DNA from: Candidatus Omnitrophota bacterium
GTDB lineage: Bacteria > Omnitrophota > Gorgyraeia > 2-02-FULL-51-18 > JAGOUK01
Direction of reading: 5' to 3'
Assembly: GCA_018061225.1 (NCBI GenBank)
Contig: JAGOUK010000015.1
Coordinates: forward strand, 1-12,754
DNA: 12,754 nucleotides
A model generated the notes under the pieces. It had not been told where the DNA came from and ran no database searches. It saw only the letters and a program-made list of their open reading frames with translations. Position numbers and translations under genes: made by a program. Shown in pieces: positions 7,660 through 12,754 of the stretch. The first letter of the stretch is position 1. Every line of letters begins with the position of its first letter.

Positions 7660-8155
7660 AAAAAGCCCCGCCCACAAGACCGGATACCGGCCTCAGCCTG
7701 AGAAGCCGGCGCTGATCCGCTGGTCCGTCTGGCCGTTGATTCGAGTGTGTGTCGGAGCAATATTTGTCGTTTCGGGATTCGAGAAGCTGATTTCGCCGTA
7801 TCAAAATTTTCAATACGTGATCGAGCAGTATCAGATGGTGAGCGGGGAGCAGGCCGCCTGGATCGCCCAGGCGCTGCCGTGGGCCGAGCTTATCGGCGGA
7901 AGTTTTTTTCTGCTTGGGTTGTGGACGACGGAGGCCGCGGTATCGGTCATGGCAATGTTTGGGATTTTTATCACGGCTGTGGGGCAGGCGCTGATCAGGC
8001 AGCTGCCGCTGGGGGAATGCGGATGTTTTGGGGAGTTGATCTCCATCCCGCTTCCGGTAGTGCTGGCTATGGACACCGTGCTGTTACTGGCAGTGGCGGC
8101 GGGTCTGATCCGTAAGCCGGGGCTGAGGGCCATGAGTCTGGATGAGCGGCTGTGA
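7649..8155 (+). CDS. MauE/DoxX-family redox membrane protein with CxC motif
   Basis: Small inner-membrane protein, 168 residues, with four predicted helices at about 29-49, 71-92, 96-116 and 131-150. The family landmarks are VGAIFVVSGFEKLISP in helix 1, PWAELIGGSFFLLGLW in helix 2 and GECGCFGE between helices 3 and 4, where Cys124 and Cys126 form the CxC typical of MauE-like proteins. MauE is needed with the thioredoxin-like MauD for maturing the disulfide-rich methylamine dehydrogenase subunit; no other mau gene is present here. The start ATG lies inside the 3' end of the dsbA-like gene, and its stop overlaps the GTG of the TPR gene, so the three are translationally linked. I infer a role as quinone- or thiol-linked partner of the neighbouring thioredoxin-fold protein. 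The basic N-terminal tail suggests it lies in the cytoplasm. Confidence 0.8.
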   Translation: MGRKKSPAHKTGYRPQPEKPALIRWSVWPLIRVCVGAIFVVSGFEKLISPYQNFQYVIEQYQMVSGEQAAWIAQALPWAELIGGSFFLLGLWTTEAAVSVMAMFGIFITAVGQALIRQLPLGECGCFGELISIPLPVVLAMDTVLLLAVAAGLIRKPGLRAMSLDERL

Positions 8156-8502
8156 CCGATGGGGTTCGGGACGATGCGGTTCGCCGGAGATACGGAGCGG
8201 CATTGGATCTATTGACCGCCAAACAGCCCGATGCCTGTGTGGTTGAAATAGAGAAAATTCACGCCGAGCACCCGGAATTTTTGGACGCGTATGAAGGGCT
8301 TGCGGTTGTCTACTCGAAGCTGGGCCGCCTGGACGAAGCGATCGAAGTCATGAACCGTCTGGTCGGGAAAGATCCGGATTCGCTGATGGCGCACGTGAAT
8401 CTTTCTGTTTTTTATATGAAAAAAGGCATGAAAGACGAGGCGGAAGTCGAAAAGGCCAAAGCGACTGTCCTGCAGTTTAGCCGCGGAAGCAAAAAACTTT
8501 AG
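8152..8502 (+). CDS. Small tetratricopeptide repeat protein
   Basis: 116 residues made almost wholly of TPR-like helix pairs. The clearest repeats are FLDAYEGLAVVYSKLGRLDE (about residues 42-61) and LMAHVNLSVFYMKKGMKDEA (about 80-99); a weaker one precedes them. It starts with GTG in a GTGA overlap with the stop of the MauE-like gene, with GGATGAG five bases upstream as a weak ribosome site. There is no signal peptide, so it is probably cytosolic. TPR proteins are scaffolds; the partner is not evident. The 23-base gap to the HAD phosphatase gene suggests shared transcription. Confidence 0.8.
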   Translation: MTDGVRDDAVRRRYGAALDLLTAKQPDACVVEIEKIHAEHPEFLDAYEGLAVVYSKLGRLDEAIEVMNRLVGKDPDSLMAHVNLSVFYMKKGMKDEAEVEKAKATVLQFSRGSKKL

Positions 8503-8525
8503 TTGCCGGTGACCGAAAGAGCGGA

Positions 8526-9185
8526 ATGAAATACGATCTGATTTTGTTTGATTTGGACGGCACGCTTTTGGATACGGCGCCGGATATCATGGCCAGCGCC
8601 AATTGGGTGATGCGCCAGACTGGTTACCCGGAGCGTGACCTGACGGAAGTGAAGCACGCGATTGGACGCGGCGTGCACGAGCTCTTGAATCAGCTGTCTG
8701 AGAGCCCGGACCGCCCGGCGCTTGAGGGCGAGGCGCTGGAACGGGCTTGTGAGATTTACCGAGAGCACTACGTCAGTAATCTTGTGGTTTTTTCGAAGCC
8801 GTACGCGGGCGTGATCGAGATGCTTGAAGGGCCGCTCAAGGCCGCTCGTAAGGGGATTGTGACGAATAAGCCGCACGCGCTGACCGGGAGACTTCTGAAG
8901 GAAGTCGGCCTTGATGGGATATTTGATCCGGTGATCGGAACCGGCTGGAAGTACGCGGCCAAGCCCTCGGCCGAAGGAGTTGACGCGGCCATGGCCGCTC
9001 ACGGGGTTCGCGCGGAGCGGGTGATTCTGATCGGCGACAGCGAGATCGATCGGCAGACGGCGGTGAACGCCGGCATCAATTTTGGATGGGTGTCTTATGG
9101 TTACGACACGGTGACACGCGACGGAAGTTTTTGCGTGTTTGATGACCCTAGGCAATGGGAGGAGCTGACTCATGGAAATGTTTGA
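8526..9185 (+). CDS. gph: HAD-superfamily phosphatase, phosphoglycolate phosphatase type
   Basis: Cytosolic HAD hydrolase, 219 residues, the usual size of the Gph/PpaX subgroup. Motif I is FDLDGTLLDT (nucleophile Asp10), motif II is the Thr in IVTNKP, motif III is the Lys in AAKPS, and motif IV is GDSEIDRQTA. A helical cap domain lies between motifs I and II (about residues 15-85), as in phosphoglycolate phosphatases, which remove phosphate from 2-phosphoglycolate. Substrate choice within this subfamily is hard to predict, so the symbol is provisional; PpaX-like pyrophosphatase or nucleotide phosphatase activity is possible. The last 14 bases overlap the acyl-CoA dehydrogenase gene, whose Shine-Dalgarno lies inside this coding region. 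Confidence 0.82.
   Translation: MKYDLILFDLDGTLLDTAPDIMASANWVMRQTGYPERDLTEVKHAIGRGVHELLNQLSESPDRPALEGEALERACEIYREHYVSNLVVFSKPYAGVIEMLEGPLKAARKGIVTNKPHALTGRLLKEVGLDGIFDPVIGTGWKYAAKPSAEGVDAAMAAHGVRAERVILIGDSEIDRQTAVNAGINFGWVSYGYDTVTRDGSFCVFDDPRQWEELTHGNV
9157..9164 (+). promoter_or_regulatory. Strong Shine-Dalgarno of the acyl-CoA dehydrogenase gene
   Basis: GGGAGGAG lies inside the end of the HAD phosphatase gene, seven bases before ATG 9172. It decides the start over the in-frame ATGs at 9178 and 9190 and is the best ribosome site in the window. Confidence 0.8.
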
Positions 9186-11031
9186 CGCAATGAAAATGTC
9201 CGCCGGAAAGCGCGCCGCTTTGGACGTCGCCGAATCGGCCCGCGAATCCGACTGGAAGTTTCCGAGTTTCGTGGCCCAGTTATTTGAAGGAAAATTCGAC
9301 TGGAAACTGCTCCACCCGTATCCCGCTCAGTCCGCCGAAGACAAAAAGATCGGCGACGAGTTCTGCGTCAAAATGGAAATATTCCTCAAAGAAAATCTTG
9401 ATCCTGATGAGGTGGACCGCACGGGACTGATCCCCGATAAGGTTTACGACGGTTTCGCCCAGATGGGCTGCTTCGCGCTTAAAATCCCCAAGGAATACGG
9501 CGGTCAGGGCTTGAGTCAGATCAACTACAACCGCGTGGTCGGCATGGTCTCGAGCTACTGCGGTTCGACCGCGGTCATGCTCTCGGCACATCAGTCGATC
9601 GGCGTGCCTCAGCCCCTCAAACTCTTCGGAACACCCGAACAGAAGAAGAAGTATCTTCCACGCTTTGCGGGCAAGTACATATCGGCATTCGCGCTCACCG
9701 AGCCGGAAGTCGGTTCGGATCCCGCCAAGATGTCGACCATGGCCACTCCGACCGAGGATGGTCAGCACTTCCTCATCAACGGCCTCAAGCTCTGGTGCAC
9801 GAACGGACCCATTGCCGACATTCTCATCGTCATGGCGCAGACGCCGCCCAAGATGATCAAGGGCAAAGAGCGCAAGCAGATCACCGCCTTCATCGTCGAG
9901 AAATCGATGCCCGGGATCAAGGTTCTGCACCGCTGCAGCTTCATGGGTCTGCACGGTATTCAGAACGGCCTCATCAAGTTCGAAAACGTTAAAGTTCCGC
10001 GCGAAAATATCCTCTCCGGCGAAGGGCAGGGGTTGAAGCTCGCTTTGGTGACGCTCAACACGGGACGTCTCACGGTTCCGGCCGCGACCAGCGCCATGGC
10101 CAAGCTCTGCGTGAAGATCGTCCGGGAATGGTCGGTCAAACGCACCCAGTGGGGCGCCGAAATCGGCAAGCACGAAGCCGTGAGCTCCAAGATCGCGACG
10201 ATGGCGGCCAACACCTTCGCCATGGAAGCGGTCACCTGGTATGTGTCCGCCGTGGCGGACTCCGGCAAGACCGACATGCGTCTTGAAGCGGCCATGTCCA
10301 AGCTCTTCTGCACCGAGCATGCCTGGCGGATCGCGGACGACACCGTGCAGATCCGCGGCGGCCGCGGTTACGAAACAGCCGACTCGCTCCGCGCGCGGGG
10401 CGGGGAAGACCCGATCCCGGCGGAACGCATTCTGCGCGACACCCGCATCAACCTGATTATCGAGGGCACCAGCGACATCATGCATCTCTTCATCGCGCGT
10501 GAAGCGATGGATTGGCATCTGCGCCTGGCTTCGCCGCTTTTTGGCAAGGCAAGTCTGGGCGTGAAGTTTGGCGCCTTTTTAAAAATGGCCGCCAAATACG
10601 CGCTCTGGTATCCGAAGCTCTGGATCTGGCCCAACGGCGTCAGCTCTGAGGGCGTGCCGTCCAAGCTGAAGGCGCATCTGCGGGCCAGCGAACGTTTGTC
10701 ACGACGTCTGGCGCGCAATATGTTCCACGCGATGATGATCCATCAGGCCAAGCTGGAGCGCCGGCAGAATGTGCTGGCGCGGCTCGTGGACATCGGCACG
10801 GATATCTTCGCGATGTCCTGCGCGATCGCGCACGCGTCGCATTTGGCCAGGGTGGGCGGTGACGCGGGCAACTCGGTCGATCTCTGTGATTTGTTCTGCC
10901 GTCAGGCGCGGTCCCGCATCGAGCGTGCTCTCGAGGACGCGATGTGGAATGACGACGACATGGTCTATAAGGTCGGACGCGATATATTCGACGGCAAGTT
11001 TGAGTGGATTGAAAACGGCATCGTTAAGTAA
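9172..11031 (+). CDS. Acyl-CoA dehydrogenase, long (about 620-residue) type
   Basis: FAD flavoenzyme that introduces the alpha-beta double bond into an acyl-CoA, passing electrons to ETF; 619 residues against about 380 for short- and medium-chain enzymes. The core runs in the usual order: N-terminal helical domain, FALTEPEVGSD (173-183), the beta domain with LWCTNG, GLHGIQNG and GEGQGLKLALVTLNTGR, the C-terminal helical domain with QIRGGRGYET, and IIEGTSDIMH with Glu431 in the place of the catalytic base of medium-chain enzymes. Between GGRGYE and ERILRD there is an insertion of about 11 residues (DSLRARGGEDP region), known from a subgroup of bacterial dehydrogenases. The remaining roughly 170 residues form a C-terminal helical extension, as in VLCAD/ACAD9-size proteins. 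Chain-length preference is not predictable. It follows the HAD gene with a 14-base overlap; no other beta-oxidation gene is near. Confidence 0.93.
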   Translation: MEMFDAMKMSAGKRAALDVAESARESDWKFPSFVAQLFEGKFDWKLLHPYPAQSAEDKKIGDEFCVKMEIFLKENLDPDEVDRTGLIPDKVYDGFAQMGCFALKIPKEYGGQGLSQINYNRVVGMVSSYCGSTAVMLSAHQSIGVPQPLKLFGTPEQKKKYLPRFAGKYISAFALTEPEVGSDPAKMSTMATPTEDGQHFLINGLKLWCTNGPIADILIVMAQTPPKMIKGKERKQITAFIVEKSMPGIKVLHRCSFMGLHGIQNGLIKFENVKVPRENILSGEGQGLKLALVTLNTGRLTVPAATSAMAKLCVKIVREWSVKRTQWGAEIGKHEAVSSKIATMAANTFAMEAVTWYVSAVADSGKTDMRLEAAMSKLFCTEHAWRIADDTVQIRGGRGYETADSLRARGGEDPIPAERILRDTRINLIIEGTSDIMHLFIAREAMDWHLRLASPLFGKASLGVKFGAFLKMAAKYALWYPKLWIWPNGVSSEGVPSKLKAHLRASERLSRRLARNMFHAMMIHQAKLERRQNVLARLVDIGTDIFAMSCAIAHASHLARVGGDAGNSVDLCDLFCRQARSRIERALEDAMWNDDDMVYKVGRDIFDGKFEWIENGIVK

Positions 11032-11041
11032 GGAGAGTCTC

Positions 11042-11716
11042 ATGAAGCGCATCCTCGGCATCGCATTATCCGTTCTATTTTTGTCCGTTTCCGCGCACGC
11101 GGCGGATCTGGACAATCGGCTCTGGGAATCAAAGCAAATTCTCAATGAGTACATGCAGATGCCGGAACAGGACCGGATTCCGGCCAGTCTCCTGAAGTCT
11201 GCCAAGGCGATCGCGATTTTTCCCAGCATGCTGAAGGCGGGCTTTGTGGTGGCGGCGCAGTACGGCAACGGTGTTGTCCTCGTGAAGGATGAGGCGACCG
11301 GTGAGTGGAGCGCCCCGGCGTTCTACCGGATGTCAGGGGGCAGCGTCGGGTTCCAGCTCGGCGGACAGGCTTCGGACGCGGTGCTGGTGATCACCAATGA
11401 GCGCGGTGTGCACGGCTTCTTGGAGAATAAATTCACCTTGGGCGCTGACGCGTCCGTGTCAGCCGGACCGGTGGGCCGTGACGCGGAAGGGAAGACTGAC
11501 TGGCAGATGAAGTCGAGCGTCTATTCCTACTCGCGGTCCCGCGGCCTCTTTGCTGGTGTCGCGCTCGACGGAATGGTGATCAACGAGGATAAAGACGCGA
11601 ATACGTCTTATTACGGCGCCGGCAGCGGGTCCGAATCCATTCTCATGAAGCGTTCCGTGAAGCCGTCTCCCAAGGGCAAAGAGTTGATCGAGACTCTGTC
11701 TAAATACGCCGACTAG
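11042..11716 (+). CDS. Exported SYLF-domain (Ysc84/DUF500) lipid-binding protein
   Basis: 224 residues starting at ATG 11042, six bases after an AAGGAG Shine-Dalgarno that overlaps the stop of the acyl-CoA dehydrogenase gene. MKRILGIALSVLFLSVSAHA is a clean type I signal peptide with cleavage after AHA, so the mature protein is periplasmic or outer-membrane associated. The mature part matches the SYLF family: KSAKAIAIFPSMLKAGFVVA, GVVLVKDEATGEWSAPAFYR, GGSVGFQLGGQASD, LGADASVSAGPVGRDA and YSYSRSRGLFAGVALDG. Eukaryotic SYLF proteins bind phosphoinositides; bacterial roles are poorly defined. It ends 49 bases before an intrinsic terminator, so it is probably the last gene of the run that begins with the dsbA-like gene. 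Confidence 0.9.
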   Translation: MKRILGIALSVLFLSVSAHAADLDNRLWESKQILNEYMQMPEQDRIPASLLKSAKAIAIFPSMLKAGFVVAAQYGNGVVLVKDEATGEWSAPAFYRMSGGSVGFQLGGQASDAVLVITNERGVHGFLENKFTLGADASVSAGPVGRDAEGKTDWQMKSSVYSYSRSRGLFAGVALDGMVINEDKDANTSYYGAGSGSESILMKRSVKPSPKGKELIETLSKYAD

Positions 11717-11726
11717 TCTGTCCTCA

Positions 11727-12278
11727 GTGATCAAAAAACCGCTCCTCTCGACCGCCAAAGACACTCGGCCTTGCGTCAAACGCAAGGTCGTTTTTGCGCG
11801 TCCGCGGCTGCAGGTGATGTCGGACACCGCGCGCATCCATGGGCGGTTGGTCGAAAAAATCTGGACGCGGCGGCCGCTGGTCAGCGCCATGGTGGTTCTG
11901 AAGGACGCTGACACGATGGTGTTGGTCCGGCAGTACCGCTATGGGATCAATAAGACGCTGTGGGAGCTGCCCGCCGGCACCGTGGATGAAGGGGAAACGC
12001 CCCGTGCCTGCGCGATCCGCGAATGCCAGGAGGAGACCGGCTGGATTCCCCGCAAAGTCACCAGTCTCGGGTCGTACTTCAACGCGCCCGCCGGGAGCGA
12101 AGAAACAACTTTTTTATTTGTCCTGTCGAGTGTCATCAAAGGTAAAATGAATCTCGATCCAGACGAGCACATCACCGTGGGTGAATTCAGTCTCGCGCGG
12201 ATTCGCCGAATGCTCAAGTCCGGCGAGATCCGCGACGCCAAATCCATCATCGGTTTACACAGGTATTTTTCATCATGA
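11727..12278 (+). CDS. NUDIX hydrolase, ADP-ribose pyrophosphatase-like
   Basis: Cytosolic NUDIX hydrolase, 183 residues from GTG 11727. The NUDIX box runs from Gly84 to Trp106 (GTVDEGE, seven residues, then RECQEETGW), giving the metal-binding helix. The preceding VLVRQYRYGINKTLWELPAG is typical of ADP-ribose pyrophosphatases (NudF/YffH group), which split ADP-ribose to AMP and ribose 5-phosphate. The start is uncertain. GTG 11727 has no Shine-Dalgarno, but keeps the KRKVVF...RLQVMSD strand that the family normally has; ATG 11817 would lose it. A TAGTCT hexamer lies seven bases before the GTG, fitting a leaderless start. An intrinsic terminator at 11766-11795 sits within this 5' region. The stop overlaps the next start as ATGA, so the two are translationally coupled. 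Confidence 0.85.
   Translation: MIKKPLLSTAKDTRPCVKRKVVFARPRLQVMSDTARIHGRLVEKIWTRRPLVSAMVVLKDADTMVLVRQYRYGINKTLWELPAGTVDEGETPRACAIRECQEETGWIPRKVTSLGSYFNAPAGSEETTFLFVLSSVIKGKMNLDPDEHITVGEFSLARIRRMLKSGEIRDAKSIIGLHRYFSS
11766..11795 (+). terminator. Intrinsic terminator after the SYLF gene, inside the NUDIX 5' end
   Basis: A 10-bp stem, CGGCCTTGCG and CGCAAGGTCG with one G-U pair, closes a TCAAA loop and is followed at once by TTTTT. This is a textbook Rho-independent terminator 49 bases after the SYLF stop. It lies in frame within the proposed NUDIX coding region, where it encodes the RPCVKRKVVF stretch, so it could act either as the end of the upstream operon or as an attenuator of the NUDIX gene. 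Confidence 0.65.
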
Positions 12279-12754
12279 GACTTCAATCTTTTTTAGCGGA
12301 CTCAGGTATCGCCAGCCGCCGCAAGTCGGCCGAACTCATCGAATCCGGTCTCGTTAAGGTCAACGGCGAAGTCGTTAAAGCTCCCGGCCACCCAGTGGAC
12401 GGCGAGAAGGACGTCATCGAATTTAAGGGCAAACAAGTAAAGCCCGAGTCGCTTCATTACTACCTTTTTTACAAGCCGACCAATGTCATCACGACCGCGG
12501 CGGATGAGCAGGGGCGCAAAAAGGTCACGGATTTTTTCACCAAAGTGAACGCGCGCGTGTTTCCGGTGGGGCGGCTGGATCGGAACTCAACCGGATTGCT
12601 TGTCATGACCAATGACGGCGCGCTGGCTAACGGTCTGATGCACCCCAGTAAGGGCGTCGAAAAGCGCTACGCGGTGCTGATCGACGGCCCGCTTGGTCCT
12701 GAGCAGATGCTAAAATTTCAGAAGGGTCTGAAGATCGAGGGGCAGATGACTTCC
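12275..12754 (+). CDS. RsuA/RluB-family 16S/23S rRNA pseudouridine synthase, 3' end missing
   Basis: First 160 residues of an rRNA pseudouridine synthase; the gene continues past the right edge. It begins with an S4 RNA-binding domain (MRLQSFLADSGIASRRKSAE, then LVKVNGEVV, about residues 1-60) and goes on to the catalytic domain with YYLFYKPTNVITT and VGRLDRNSTGLLVMTNDG, where Asp102 is the catalytic aspartate. HPSKGVEKRYAV follows as in RluB/RsuA/RluE/RluF relatives. The S4 domain and spacing favour RluB-like 23S modification, but RsuA (16S) cannot be excluded without the missing part. The ATG overlaps the NUDIX stop (ATGA), so it is read from the same mRNA. Confidence 0.92.
   Translation, partial: MRLQSFLADSGIASRRKSAELIESGLVKVNGEVVKAPGHPVDGEKDVIEFKGKQVKPESLHYYLFYKPTNVITTAADEQGRKKVTDFFTKVNARVFPVGRLDRNSTGLLVMTNDGALANGLMHPSKGVEKRYAVLIDGPLGPEQMLKFQKGLKIEGQMTS

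Noticed and set aside
7649..8155. Methylamine dehydrogenase maturation locus
   Set aside because: The membrane protein is MauE-like, but no mauA, mauB, mauD or mauG homologue is nearby, so a methylamine role is not supported.
9280..10518. Minus-strand open frame of 412 codons
   Set aside because: It lies fully opposite the acyl-CoA dehydrogenase, whose motifs are unmistakable. The antisense product shows no family motif.
10769..11041. Upstream extension of the SYLF gene into the acyl-CoA dehydrogenase
   Set aside because: The frame stays open, but the signal peptide and Shine-Dalgarno place the start at 11042; the extension is an out-of-frame shadow of the upstream gene.

Overview
The window is ordinary chromosomal DNA from a Gram-negative-type bacterium, with dense coding, moderately high G+C and no phage, IS, CRISPR or RNA gene that I can see. 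The mix (N-terminally short MgtE, agmatine-to-putrescine pair, dockerin-bearing secreted repeat protein, long acyl-CoA dehydrogenase, SYLF protein) would fit an uncultivated lineage of the PVC/Omnitrophota kind. That placement is a guess from gene style, not something the sequence proves.

Layout. An MgtE-type magnesium transporter (mgtE) is on the minus strand at 127-1137. An AT-rich 182-base divergent spacer separates it from a very large plus-strand gene (1320-4793), which encodes a secreted, Tyr/Ser/Thr-rich repeat protein of about 1157 residues with a dockerin-like calcium module in the middle. Next come aguB and aguA (4870-6820), the two-step conversion of agmatine to putrescine through N-carbamoylputrescine. 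From 6901 to 11716 there is a tightly packed plus-strand run with several overlapping stops and starts: a membrane-anchored DsbA-like thioredoxin-fold protein, a MauE/DoxX-type membrane protein with a CxC motif, a small TPR protein, a HAD phosphatase of the phosphoglycolate phosphatase type, a 619-residue acyl-CoA dehydrogenase and a periplasmic SYLF-domain protein. A good intrinsic terminator follows the SYLF gene, but it lies inside the 5' end of the NUDIX (ADP-ribose pyrophosphatase-like) reading frame. The NUDIX gene overlaps by ATGA with an RsuA/RluB-type pseudouridine synthase that runs off the right edge. The first 126 bases hold no gene or clear terminator that I can support.

Themes. 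Genes that begin a transcription unit (mgtE, aguB, possibly the dsbA-like gene and the NUDIX gene) have a -10-like hexamer only 5-8 bases before the start codon and little or no Shine-Dalgarno sequence, which suggests leaderless mRNAs. Some genes inside the runs (aguA, the acyl-CoA dehydrogenase, the SYLF gene) have clear Shine-Dalgarno sites. The least described items are the large repeat protein and the DsbA-like/MauE-like pair, which may form a membrane thiol-redox couple.
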